Positions 12,957 to 23,972 of a stretch of 64,000 nt of DNA are shown one piece after another (the first letter of the stretch is position 1; every line of letters starts with the position of its first letter). The position numbers and the translations under genes are program-made. This stretch comes from Butyriboletus loyo (Eukaryota; Basidiomycota; Agaricomycetes; Boletales; Boletaceae): NCBI GenBank assembly GCA_038093515.1, contig JBBPSI010000104.1:24776-88775 (forward strand). Direction: 5' to 3'. The notes beneath the pieces are model-generated. The model searched no databases and had not been told where the DNA came from. It saw only the letters and a program-made list of their open reading frames with translations.

Positions 12957-15328
12957 GATAACTTTGTGGTTTCATTGTTTGAAAAATAGTTTGCGGACCC
13001 ACAGAACCAAATACGTGAACAACACCAGTCGATGTCGAATCGGATATGCGATGTGTCCGAGAAAGCAACGCACGTGTTGGCGATAAGATAAAAGAAATCG
13101 GGTAAGTAAATCGGCAATCTCCGAGGAGTCACCCGTACCAGAACTGTGTGGCGTAAAGGAAGAAACGGAGGCGAGAAAAGAGTCGAGGTGAAACATGCAA
13201 GTGAGTAGCAGATTTGGTGGGTGCTCGGTTGGGGCCTTCCCATGGTGGGCGGCCCCGCCTTTTAAGCTCGCCTGACCTCCGCGACATGAGGCTGCTTGTC
13301 AATCCTCAAAATTACCCAACAAGGCTAAAAGTGCAGAAATGCTGTACGGGTTGATTGCATTGATTGCCTCTGAACATGGACCCTTGTGCGAAATGCGTAC
13401 GTCAGCTCCCTCTGGCTCACGGCGCTCACCGTGGGGACTTGAAAGAGATGCCACTCTGGGTAACTTTTGGTGGCGATGTGTGTGTGGGGCTCCCCTTGCC
13501 CAATGAAGTAATCGAGCACGATTGCGTCGGACGCACTTTTAAAAGTTACTCGTTATGGTGCGTCGGGTTTCCTTTCCGATGGGCCCGACTCGCAACGCCC
13601 CAGGCGTCGGGGCACCGCATCACCTAAGACAGAATTCTGGTCGGCGACAAGGTGCCAATATTCGCTGGGCAGGGATGACTTGTAGGCACCGATGGATGAG
13701 TTGAAATGGTCTCACATACGCCAATAGTGACTGCGTATGTTCAACGTCGAGAATCGCTGTCCTGGAAAAACCAAATTGGGAACCGCAGTATTCGAACGCG
13801 GCGTTTGCCGACGTCGGTGCACACCAGACAAGTTCTCAAGTCCCTACTTTCTAGCCTACTGCGATGGTGTTGTATGGTGCTAGTTGAGTTTGTCGTGTGT
13901 TCCCCTGCCGTGAGTTCAAGGTATGGACATCATACCGAGGTTTCCTCGCTTCCGTTAAGCAGACACGATCCTTGCACGTCGACATCCATCCAGATGTCAT
14001 CAGACGTAATCCTTGGTCTTTCAACGCGTCGTTGCTGTGACCTCTTTGGTCATTGTATATTGACCTATGGAATCGGTACACGCAGGCAATCAAGTCATTG
14101 TGGTCCTCGGCAGTGTGGAGGTATCTATGTCCTCCCCACTGTTGTCTCAGGACGTCACTAGGAGACTGGGGCTTTAGAGCGCATGGAAAAGGAAGCCACA
14201 GAACTTGTCGATCGGCCATTGACTCGGATGCCTCATATTTGCCGGTTGTGATCGGTTCCGACGTCTTCACAAGACTGCAAATACCTATTTGCAGCCTGAA
14301 GCTGCGAAGGCATATCAAGATATGCAGATTGATCAAGAGCATACTTGATACCATGAATGATTCAAAAACACTATACATGGCACGTTCGACTGTGATTCTT
14401 TTCTCTTCCTTCGCGGACTCCCCAGATTAGAGACAGATCTACCCGATTTTCGACCAGATACGCACGCAGACTCCGGGGGCTGTTTCCCAGCGGGCAATGC
14501 TTCCTCGACATCAGGTGACGATCTGACGGTCATCCGTATATACCAAGTTTCGAAAAACGTACGATTGGTGATATAACGTCGCATGTTCCCCGCAGAACAG
14601 AAATCAATTCTAAAACATGTACCCGGTTACGGAAGAACTCGAGGGCACTTGGATCGTGTGAAGGACAAAATAGTATGCAGCCAAGTCCTTCTACTGCAGT
14701 GCTAGGAATGGAACATGAATAGCGTCTTCTTGATAGTCGAGGAATAGAGACACTTCGGCATACCTATTGAAGCGACAACTCTCCATTGCATTCCATCATG
14801 AATGCGTGGAGTTCCAGACGTTCGTCCCAAACGTTGAAGTTTGGTACTGGGGGGCCAAACAGATCCAGAACATTCGTGCAACAGCCAGGTATACTCCCTT
14901 TTGAAGAACTGGGACCACAGATATCATCTAGGTATAGTTTATTCACTCCCAGTGGCAAACAATTTCTTCTGACCGGGGTCACATCTCACCTCATTTCCAG
15001 ATCCCGAGTGTGAGAGGTTCAACCCCTAAAGGTTGGCCCGATAAGAGGGAATCGGTGGGGGAATCTATCACAGAGTATATAGACATTGGGATATACGTCT
15101 ATGAACGATCATGGATGTTGTCATTCCATGCAGATCATAATCACAGAGGGAACCGACTGTACAATCGTTTTCACTACTCGGGGTATGGTCGGATAATTGT
15201 ATCATGTACATAAGTATAGGAGGTTGATGGATTTGATGGAAAACGTATGGTTATCTCCCAGTCTACTACTAGGCGTTTGCGATTGTGGTAGTGTAACTCG
15301 ACAAATCGCGTTTCGTAGACCTCTCCGC
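12957..15328. other. Forkhead promoter side and gene-poor interval
   Basis: The first few hundred bases must carry the forkhead promoter. Beyond that, many short ORFs occur but none has a recognisable domain. Plus-strand 14810-14900 reads EFQTFVPNVEVWYWGAKQI in one frame, protein-like but closed by a stop; it could be a gene relic. Confidence 0.3.
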
Positions 15329-16012
15329 TTAGTGTGGGGCAAGTGCGGTATCAACAGAACCGGGTGCAGCAGGCGCCGGCGCATGCTGCGTCACCATAGG
15401 TAATTCCGATGCGGACGTTTCAGTACACAGTATTCCGTGACGAACGGCTATGGTGAGCAGCGGCAAGACACCCAAAAAAATGCCAACGGCCGCGAGGACG
15501 GGCGATTGCAAGCCAAAAACAAGCGCAACGCCGGCCATGCAGAACGTGCACAGGAGGGGAATGACATGGAGGAATCTCGACAGGGTTGGATAGTCCTAGA
15601 AGGAACATTAGATCACGGGGGTTGGCTGGAGGAGAGGCCTTACATTGGAGAAACGAGAGTTGATGGCGAGACGGAGACTGATGGTATAGATGACGAGCGT
15701 GAGCGCCACCGGTTGTAACGCATCGGGCCCAGTGACTGCAAGGATGCTGAGTCAGCGGGAACGGTCAGTGCCGTGCCGATACAGATGAGACGAAGGACGC
15801 ACGGGAGGAGGGCCATGAGCTGTTCTCCCAGCACGCATGTCAGTCAGGGGTGGTTTCGACGAGGGCAAGATACATACCGAATTCAATGAGAATGTGCGCG
15901 AGCGGTCCAGCTCCGTGGTGAGGTCGGAAGAGCAGGGGTGCTGCTGTCCCGCTGGGTTGATCTGCTGGAAGCGACGGAAACTGCGAAGAAAGCGGTTGAT
16001 GCAGGACAACAT
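15329..16012 (-). CDS. Small multi-pass membrane protein, unknown family (paralogue 1)
   Basis: Four exons, complement(15329-15595, 15644-15735, 15783-15819, 15878-16012), give 176 residues with all phases consistent. The start region (MLSCINRFLRSFRRFQQINP) is followed by hydrophobic segments LMALLPCVLRLI, PVALTLVIYTISLRLAI, FLHVIPLLCTFCMAGVALVF and VLAAVGIFLGVLPLLTIAV. Four membrane passes with a short Ala/Pro-rich tail are likely. I do not recognise the family. A diverged paralogue lies 1 kb upstream on the same strand (17004-17727), sharing QQIN-GQQH, FSLNS before the first intron, and LSRFLHVIPLL. The first two exons lie inside the left arm of a 386-bp inverted repeat. Confidence 0.6.
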
Positions 16013-16579
16013 AATAGGATCTCGTGGACGTGAAACTGACGCAAGAAGTAAACCATTTGAACATTATATATGTGCATGATCAAAGACACATCCGATTCGA
16101 GGCACAGTCATGCTTCGCCCACAGGTAAACCTATCGTGATGGCAAGTGGTGGCTTCGTGATGGCCACCATTACCTGTGCTATCTCCCACATTTGGCGAAG
16201 CATGACTGTGCCTCGAATCGGATGTGTCTTTGATCATGCACATATATAATGTTCAAATGGTTTACTTCTTGCGTCAGTTTCACGTCCACGAGATCCTATT
16301 ATGTTGTCCTGCATCAACCGCTTTCTTCGCAGTTTCCGTCGCTTCCAGCAGATCAACCCAGCGGGACAGCAGCACCCCTGCTCTTCCGACCTCACCACGG
16401 AGCTGGACCGCTCGCACACATTCTCATTGAATTCGGTATGTATCTTGCCCTCGTCGGAACCACCCCCGACTGACATGCCTGCTGGGAGAACAGCTCATGG
16501 CCCTCCTCCCGTGCGTCCTTCGTCTCATCTGTATCGGCACGGCACTGACCGTTCCCGCTGACTCAGCATCCTTGCAGTC
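15734..16579. repeat. Near-perfect inverted duplication, 386-bp arms
   Basis: Arms 15734-16119 and 16194-16579 are the same length and differ at only four positions by eye (about 99% identity). They are separated by a 74-bp spacer that itself starts CACAGGTAA and contains its complement TTACCTGTG. The left arm carries exons 1-2 and the start of exon 3 of the membrane gene; the right arm carries the inverted copy. Confidence 0.9.
16301..16579 (+). pseudogene. Inverted, truncated copy of the membrane-protein gene
   Basis: This repeats exon 1 (16301-16435), intron 1 and exon 2 of the minus-strand gene, then stops matching right after the acceptor of the next intron. Exons 3 and 4 are absent. 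It keeps the start codon and both splice sites, so a short transcript is possible, but the protein would lack three of four membrane segments. The near-identity shows the duplication is recent or kept uniform by conversion. Confidence 0.75.
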
Positions 16580-17003
16580 TCTAAGCAGAATGTCGAGCTA
16601 TACTACCACGATCGCAAACGCCTACTAGTAAACTGGATCTATCATCTTTGTCGTTCTATAGACCCCATTTCTAGACTAGATCTAATCATATGTTCTGTTC
16701 TGTCCAATCTGTGTATGAGATCCATTGCAGTCGGATGCCAAGGTAAAAACGCGGCGGCATGTAGGCATTGTACCTTGCGGGACCACAGGAGCGGTAGTAA
16801 AGAGTGTGTGAAACGGCTCGATTGACAACTAAGTTATCCGCAGTACACGCCCGATTGACACAAAATTTAAAAATACGACCAGGGCACGTGACCGTAAAAC
16901 GGCTGGGTAAAATACTTCCGGACGGCACCTTCCGGAAAACTCGTAAGCTACTTCAATAGAACACTTGCTAGTAGGCTGTTCTACAAGGAGGTTGCTGAGC
17001 ACA
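16580..17003. other. Spacer between the inverted repeat and paralogue 2
   Basis: No gene seen in this 424-bp stretch. Confidence 0.4.
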
Positions 17004-17727
17004 TCAACACACGTCACGTTCACCTGCCTCATCCACATTGCTGATCTGGTCTGTTTCGACCATCATATAAACAGAACTCGACATAGTAGCTGGTGGATCC
17101 CGCATCCTAATAGGCAACACCAGTGTGGCCGGTTCCGCACACCGCCTTCCATGGTGAATGACGGTGACAATGAGCGGTAAGACACTCAACAGAAGAGCAA
17201 TGACTGCAAGGGCGGGTGAATGCACATCAAAGACAAGCTCGACGCCAGCCACGCAGGATATGGTAAGGAGGGGTACAGCATGAAGATATCTCGACAGAAC
17301 AGGATAGTGCTGATGGAAGTGCAAGATAACATAGCAGGGAATAGATAAAAGAGGGTACTTACCCCAAGGAAACAAGCGTTGACAACAAGACGAAGATTGA
17401 TGATATAGATGAGAAGTGCCAGGACCACCGGCGGTAACACTTTAGACTTGGATAAAGCGAGGACGCTGTGTGAAAGAAACGAAATGTCAACAATGCGCTG
17501 ATATCCCCAGATTCTAGAAAGACTCGCGCGACGAGTGTCAGGAGCTATTCAGCCAGAACCTATCTCAGTCGAGGGTAGACTAGTAAATGCAGGGTGCATA
17601 CCGAGTTCAACGAGAATTTCTGCAAGCCCTCTAACTCTTCGGTGAGCTGGGAAAGATGTTGCTGTCCCAAGTTGATCTGCTGGGAGCAATGCAACCTGCA
17701 AAGGGTGCAGAGGATACAGAATGGCAT
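17004..17727 (-). CDS. Small membrane protein, paralogue 2 (possibly decayed)
   Basis: Clear exons are complement(17004-17309, 17363-17465, 17602-17727). The first encodes MPFCILCTLCRLHCSQQINL with QQHLSQLTEELEGLQKFSLNS, parallel to paralogue 1. The third has LPPVVLALLIYIINLRLVV. The last has LSRYLHAVPLLTISCVAGVE and IALLLSVLPLIVTVI. The short second exon after the acceptor at 17545 has no good donor: the position matching paralogue 1 reads TCTGGGG instead of TCTGTAT, and the only in-phase GT would leave a 26-bp intron. Either an unusual site is used or the gene is losing function. It is on the same strand as paralogue 1, so they arose by tandem duplication. Confidence 0.45.
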
Positions 17728-17920
17728 TATGGGATGTAGATAGGTGGTTCTCGAAGGTAAGGTTCCCTTGATCTGAGGCTGGTAAACCACATTATCCGCC
17801 TTATAAGCATGTAAGCCGTGGAGGACGGGCAGACGGGCAGAAAGTACCGAGAACGGAGGGGGAAAAGAAACATGCTTATCGGGGTATACGATAACACGAC
17901 AGGAGGACGTCGCCTCGTCC

Positions 17921-18070
17921 TCATGCACGTCCGTCCCGGGCTGTGTCCTTTTTTCTCGCGCATCCGTCCCAGTCCCGAGGCGTGCAGTGGGACTTTTTCT
18001 TGCACGTCCGTCCCAGGGTCATTTTTTCTTGCGCGTGTGTTTTTTTTCCTGCACATCTGTTCTGGGCATC
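17921..18070. repeat. Degenerate tandem repeat
   Basis: Four or five imperfect units of the type CGTCCGTCCCAGG followed by CTTTTTTCTTGCGC. Units read TGCACGTCCGTCCCGGG, CGCATCCGTCCCAGTCCC, TGCACGTCCGTCCCAGGG and TGCACATCTGTTCTGGG, each separated by a T-rich run. They sit between paralogue 2 and the foldback element. Confidence 0.6.
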
Positions 18071-18096
18071 GGCGTGTCGACATCCTGTAACCAACT

Positions 18097-18340
18097 ATGT
18101 CTATAGAAAGCCAGACAATCGCGAAGCACAAACCACGTGCTCGGGATTACTGCTTTAGGCAGGTGGACACCAAACACCCTCAAAAAGATTTGCTCGCAAC
18201 TCTGGATGAGCACATGATCCAGAGTCTCTGGCAATTCTTTTTGAGGGTGTTTGGTGTCCACCTGCCCAAAGCAGCAATCCTGAGTACGTGGTTTGTGCTT
18301 CGGCGTTAGGGCGATTGTCTGGCTTTCCATATATGTCTAT
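18097..18340. mobile_element. Foldback / hairpin MITE with 8-bp flanking direct repeat
   Basis: The left arm from AGAAAGCCAGACAATCGC (18105) to the CAAAAAGA near 18190 pairs with the right arm ending GCGATTGTCTGGCTTTCC (about 18328), so roughly 85-100 bp per side can form a hairpin. The direct repeat ATGTCTAT flanks it at 18097-18104 and 18333-18340, as expected for an 8-bp target-site duplication (hAT-like). No coding capacity. Confidence 0.7.
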
Positions 18341-18588
18341 GTCTCCACCTCATAAGGCTATCTATTTCCATCCCAAATATGCAGGCCCCACTGAAACAGG
18401 GTGCGATTCCAAAGTATTTATATTCATTTTTGGACCGATATCATATTTGAACAATTGGTGGGTACTAACTTCAAACATTCTTCCGTCTATCACAATGTTT
18501 CGTGTCTTTGCGTCCTAGTGTCCGGTGAGTTACCATATAAGGCTAATCAGCGCTTGCGAGCCCTCTTTGCTCCGTCACCGATATCATC

Positions 18589-19490
18589 ATGACCAGTGTT
18601 CTGTCCGCTACAACGTGGGGTTCACCTACTGCCACCAAACACGCGCTTTTGATCCACGGGTTGGCATCATCCTCGCATGCGTGGCACCGCGTAGCGTCTT
18701 CCTTGGCTGCTCAAGGTACAACTACACCACTTTATCACTAGATCATCACGCTCGAAGGTGCTTATCGTTATTAATATATCAGGCTACTTGGTCACCGCTC
18801 CCAATCTCGTCGGGCATGCATCCAGAGTGTCAACCGACTACCATTTTAGTTCCATCGCGAAAGATCTCCGTCCATATCTCGAGGCAAGGAACTATTCTCT
18901 GATCATCGGTCATTCCATGGGTGCACCCACGGCCCTGAGTCTCTTTGCACATCTTCCCCCGTCACACCCGACAGCGATTGTCCTCGTCGATCCGACTATG
19001 CAACTAACGTCAGAGAAGCGCGAGTTTCTGCACGCCAAGTTGACGGACTCTTGCATCAACGTTCAATCAGCAGAAGCTTACGCGGCTGAAAATCCCCTGT
19101 GGACGCGCGAAGAGTGCATCTATAGGGAGCTTGGAACACGTCTGTGTTCTATCGAAGCCGTACACGGTATCTTGGACGTAAGCGATCGCCAGTGCTGTCC
19201 ATGCTTAGTCGACCGACGTGTGCTAATTTGAATTGGTTTACTCCCGACAGCAAAACAGACCATGGAACTTTTTCGATCACTTCAATGCCGTACCGGAGAA
19301 GTGGAAGGTGACGGTCTTGGTTGCAGATCCTGCTATCAACAAGTTTTGCCACAGAGTCGAAGATATTCTTCCCTACCCTCACATTCGACCTGTCATGGTC
19401 CCGGGCGCGGGGCACTGGATCCAGCTCGAGTTCCCTGAAGTTATAGTCGAGGAGGCATTAAAGAGGGTAGCTGAACTGGATGTCGCTTGA
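18589..19490 (+). CDS. Alpha/beta hydrolase
   Basis: Three exons, join(18589-18715, 18783-19177, 19251-19490), give 253 residues. The N-terminal LLIHGLASSSHAWHRVA is the oxyanion-hole HG strand-loop, GHSMGA (Ser about 90) is the nucleophile elbow, VLVADP holds the likely acid, and MVPGAGHWIQLEFPE gives the catalytic histidine. These are all parts of the alpha/beta-hydrolase triad. There is no signal peptide, so the enzyme is probably intracellular. Both introns are GT-AG (67 and 73 bp) and the phases agree. Length fits small soluble esterase/lactonase-like members. Substrate is unknown and the neighbours give no pathway clue. Confidence 0.85.
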
Positions 19491-21519
19491 TGCAATTTGA
19501 TGGATGCCATGACAGGGCCCAATTCGAACCAACGAGTCTAGCAGATATTTGTAACTTTGTAAACGTTTTCACAGTTTCGCGTATTGGACATGTTGGTCCC
19601 CCACCTGAATCCTTTGTGCTGGTGACCTGATTGTCGGTCCGGGGCATCAGATGGGTAACCTCAAGATAACCACCGTCACGTCCCCCACTCTCCCTATATT
19701 AGAAATAGCACAAATCAAGTCTCAACAGTCCTACCCTTCTAGTCTCACTGTCCCCCAACTGTTGCGGTACACGAATGCAGTCGTTGATCTAGTACAAGAC
19801 TAGGGACAAAAAAAAACATCAAGGGAACAGAAAGAAGCGTGAAAGTTATTGAATGGACATGGACCGGTTTACCACAGTGGAGTAGGGATAGAAGTAGTCA
19901 CGCTGGCGCTCCATCGTAATTCGCCCCTCGGACGACGCTGACTATGCTTTGATAGATGGGATGCACAAGAAATTGACTGATGCTAGTAAGACCGTAGAGG
20001 AACAGGTATGTCTCTGTGCAGTTTCCAAAGTCTGGTCTGCTATGTACATTGCCATTCGCGTCCTTCGAAGGGGGACCTTGCGCAGTCTCTCCACGACATT
20101 TGCGGAACACGAAGAGGATAGTCGCGACGTGTCTGCCTCCACGGGTGTCTGCCACTGTTCTTTCTTCGCATATCCCCCAGCACTCGTAACCAAGGAAGGA
20201 ATACAAGGTTTTTTTCCGTCATCCGAGTGACTTGAACCATCACTGGACGTGATGCATTTGTCGCATTCTAATGCGTTGCATGTTTACTAGATGAACATCA
20301 CTATTATATCAGGGCCGAGCACCTGTGACGATCGTTGAGGTACTTGTGGTCGAGTCCACTGATATTGTTGTATAGCAACCGGAAATTTGCTTGCCGTCTG
20401 GTTGTGGCCCTACACCTGTACGGGGGCCAGAACTCCAGGCCACGAGGCAGACAGATGGGATGGTTAGATACTTGACTCGCATCGCAACCACGAGAAGCTT
20501 GTTGTTGGATACAGGGATCGGCTGGAAGGCCATAGTGAAAGACATGAGGGATCGCGCTCGAGCGCTCGAGGCTCGATGAAGGGTGACTTTATATGCGCGT
20601 ATCGTGCATTCTTGGGGTTATGACGTAAAGTACGTCAGGCACTAACCAGAATAGGACACTGGGGAACATCGCGACCGCGACTAGGTGGGGATCGGGGGAC
20701 AATTCTCAAGGGCTGACGTGAAGTGTTACGAAGGCATGCTCCTGGCGAAGCTCGCAGGAGTTATCTCCTTTCAGCGAATTTTCCGCGATGGGCCAGTAAG
20801 GAAGCGCGGTCGAATAGAACACCAGAGCTCAGAAGTAGTCCAGAAACTACGTTCCAGAGTGTATAAACTTGTGTCAGCAGAAGCAGGATCCGGACGACAG
20901 AGTAAAAGAAACACCAAAGTCTGAGTTTGTTGGATCCGTGAAAAACCCAGCACGGTATGGATCACCTAGAACACATAAAAATGAGTTGCAGAATATCCAT
21001 TGGGAGGTCCGCGATAACTTTCTTGGGTCATGGGTCGATCCTAGGTTGTGAGTATAATCAATAATGGTGGCCATCCTGTCACTGTCCCAAACAGTGATGC
21101 AGCAGCCACCACTGAAGATTGTATAACTCACAGGCCACTAATAATGGTCTAAAACGCGGTTGGTATTCCTCTCGGTCGTTGTGCGGCGCACGAGCAGGCT
21201 CAAGGTAGATTACCTGGAAGCGTACCGTGTTGCTGGCGACCCGGCAAATAAAGTAACTACACAAAGTAGAAATCCATCCTGCTGTTCGGGGTGTTGAGAA
21301 AGTGAGCTCTATGGGAACTTGGTATTTACGTAGCAGATCTGAACCAAGAGAAAACCTCAGAAGCATAAAGGAAGCGTCGAGGGTTAACCCTGGATGCCAC
21401 GTGATCTTGCCGACTTAACTGCGACATTTACGTTTAGAACATGAATGCTTGGTCGTAAACATCGCTAGCTGGAGACAGTAGCGGCAACCTAGGTATGTTT
21501 AATAGGTGTAGAATGGATG
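19491..21519. other. Gene-poor interval with possible membrane-protein debris
   Basis: Minus-strand stretches look like pieces of a multi-pass membrane protein: PRTAGWISTLCSYFICRVAS near 21270-21320 and AAASLFGTVTGWPPLLIIL near 21060-21110. No continuous splice model was found and starts are missing. Another hydrophobic fragment is near 20480-20540. I see no intact gene. Confidence 0.3.
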
Positions 21520-22626
21520 CTAGAGACCAAGCAAGTGTGGTCGCGTGTCCCAAAATTCGTCCCCAATTATATCACAGTGCAAAACTTCTATCGCCATTTT
21601 CGGCTTTTCGCGTTTACTTGCCTTCGGTGAGATGCGGACAATCTCATGTTCTTGTGTTGTGATAGGTTCGGGTAGATCGCCGGTGTCTCGTGAGTCCTCG
21701 GATTCGCTGGCCTGGTGTACAACCGGCATCATTATAGACTGAGACACGATGGTTTATACGACCTCACCTTCTCACGAACCACCACGCTTCCTTTCCTGAA
21801 TCGTGTCGAAATATCATTATAATTGATCCTGAATTCTTGAAACAGCATCTCATGCTTCTGTGCAGAGACGGTACCCTGAAGTCAAGTTAGCCCAGGTCCC
21901 TGCCTGAACACACGATAGACATCACCCTCAGAATCGCGTGCGCCTCCGTGTTAGTCAGTCCGCCCTGTTGAATGAATGCCCAAAATACAGTGTTGTAGAG
22001 ATTATTTATGTGTGCTGTGATGCTGACACGCAGCTAGGCTCAGCACCGACGAAAATGGTAATAGCGGGGACCATACTATCAGCCTGTCTCCAGGCAAAGT
22101 AGTCACGGATCGCACGCTCGTCGGGATACAAGACGATCCGGCCATCAAAAGAGGGTGGATAACGTAGCGGCGTATCCGGAAAATATCGGGCCCAGTGAAA
22201 TACATAGCATGACGTGAAATAGGAAGTGAGGGTGGATAATATCTTTGCGTGTCGGCGATTATACAGATTAGTGGATTTTCGGAGGAGAAAGCTGGTTAGG
22301 GTGGGGGGTGATTAGATAGCTTGGAGGGTGGGCGGAGTGCTTGCCTGAACTCGTCGGATTCACCGAAGGCGAGGACGATGTCTTTGAACTCGATCATGAG
22401 GTCTTTGGCGGCGTGATCCATGAGTTGTAGGGCACGCTCGTCGTTTGGTTTCGTGAATGCATGCTCCTCGGAAAAGCTGCATCGTGATGAGATGTCGTGT
22501 TTCGCTTCGAGCGATCACGTACCGATGGAATGAGTGTCCGTCTAGACGACAGACCAAGAAACAACCTGGCAGGAGCGGGTCCTGGAGTTCAAAGTTGCGG
22601 ACATAGGCATACTTTGAGTTGGCCAT
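21520..22626 (-). CDS. THG1: tRNA-His guanylyltransferase
   Basis: Six exons, complement(21520-21711, 21768-21875, 21926-22014, 22077-22291, 22345-22476, 22523-22626), give 279 residues. Thg1 adds the G-1 residue to tRNA-His, a 3'-5' polymerase reaction needed for recognition by HisRS. Visible hallmarks are [13 protein letters not shown], the metal-binding [23 protein letters not shown] with the second carboxylate, [13 protein letters not shown], and [10 protein letters not shown] before the C-terminal CDIIGDEFW. The second intron (22292-22344) starts GCAAGC. The last intron was set to end at 21712 (56 bp); an alternative acceptor at 21739 would leave only 29 bp. Length fits the eukaryotic family. 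The start is 161 bp from a divergent gene. Confidence 0.93.
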
Positions 22627-22787
22627 CAAGAAAGGGAGACGACCCGAAAAAGGCAACGTGTGGCCATGACGGTGACTCTTCACAAATCATCACGGCAAGT
22701 CGTAACTCACACCGCAACTCAATTGACCGACGCAACTCCACACCAGCAGAAACTTACCTCCCCCTCTGTCCTTGCTCGTCTCCACAA
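22627..22787. promoter_or_regulatory. Bidirectional promoter interval (THG1 / acidic protein)
   Basis: 161 bp between divergent start codons of THG1 (minus) and the gene at 22788 (plus). No TATA box is visible, as is usual for such compact housekeeping promoters. Confidence 0.45.
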
Positions 22788-23601
22788 ATGAGCAACCCAG
22801 CAGCCATATCCACCCCAAACACCCCCTACTCCTCCTACTTTAGACGGCGCACCATCGGGCGTGCTGCCTCGCCCCCAACCTGGGCCTGCTATGAGCAGAT
22901 TCCCTACGACGAGGACGAGGATGAAGACTACTCCGATAGCCAGTCCGAAGACGACTCCTGCTCCGAGGACGCAGAAGACTACCACACTTCCCATGAACAC
23001 ACCCTCGACCACGCTGTCCCTGCCATAACTGTGCCTGACTCACAGGACGACACCCACGTCCAGAATATGGAGATCGATGAAGCCGATCGCCATACCCACA
23101 CACCATCTCCGTCTTCCAGCGACGAGAAGAACGTTGTTCAGTTCAAAAAGGATATCAAGGGAAAACAGCGCGCAGTTGATCCGGAGCCCGAAGCGACCAA
23201 GAGGCGCCATCGCAAGCGCGACCGTCTCCCGACACACACCCTCCGTCCTATCTTGACTATTCAGAAGAGCCAGGGCTTTGTATGGAATCAGGTTGGCATT
23301 TACTTTCTTGTTTGCCCCTGAGACGTCAGTGCTAAACGGCGTTTTCCTTTCAAAAAACAGGACCTCTTCGTTCCTCCTTACATCAAGGATCGATGTCAGT
23401 CCATTTTCTTTCATGTTATGTTTGGCTGATTTGCATTAAATATATTTTTTCCCAACAGACGTCGCATCCACCTCCCCTCCTGGCTCTAGAGGTTTCATCT
23501 CCAACTCCTGGTCCTCCACCACATCTTCCATTACAGATTATGAGGTCGAGGTAGTAGAAATCCGAATACGGGATGGTGAACTTTACGACATTATCCCCTA
23601 A
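22788..23601 (+). CDS. Acidic, low-complexity protein of unknown function
   Basis: Three exons, join(22788-23291, 23361-23394, 23459-23601), give 226 residues with matching phases; the middle exon is only 34 bp. The first exon encodes a highly acidic segment (DEDEDEDYSDSQSEDDSCSE) and then a basic patch (KRRHRKRDR) that could be a nuclear localisation signal. The better-ordered C-terminal part reads ILTIQKSQGFVWNQDLFVPP and, near the end, YEVEVVEIRIRDGELYDIIP. I do not recognise the family. The conserved-looking tail and clean splicing argue for a real gene. Confidence 0.7.
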
Positions 23602-23972
23602 ATTACCCCTCCTCTACAGCCCTTCCCAGCCCTTCCCAGCCCTTCCCCACGATATGCAACTCGCTAATGATCCAAATGCGGACCCCGTTTGGAATATATA
23701 CGTACAGAACCATCCCTTTTCATATTTTCCTGTCTATGTTGTTGAACTCACGCTTTCTACTTCTCTCGCTACGTTCCCTCTATTCAACTATCTCTAGTTC
23801 CCCGGCCCGTAACATATATATACAACTCTGGAACTCGAGGTACGACACGTATGTATCCAGAAGCTCTCCTAAGTACAAAGACTGGCTATTAGATAACAGG
23901 GCGATTGTATACTGAAGAATGTCATGTTTCTCCTTTTCCGTACCCTAACATTATCTATGAACATCTCCCCAC
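23602..23972. other. Convergent 3' region
   Basis: 371 bp between the ends of two convergent genes. It includes three tandem AGCCCTTCCC units near 23621-23650. No gene seen. Confidence 0.5.

Noticed and set aside
15001..15045. tRNA-like TTCAACCCC arm
   Set aside because: No acceptor stem, D arm or anticodon arm can be folded around it.
17921..18070. CRISPR-like repeat array
   Set aside because: Units are degenerate, spacers are T runs, and the host is a eukaryote.
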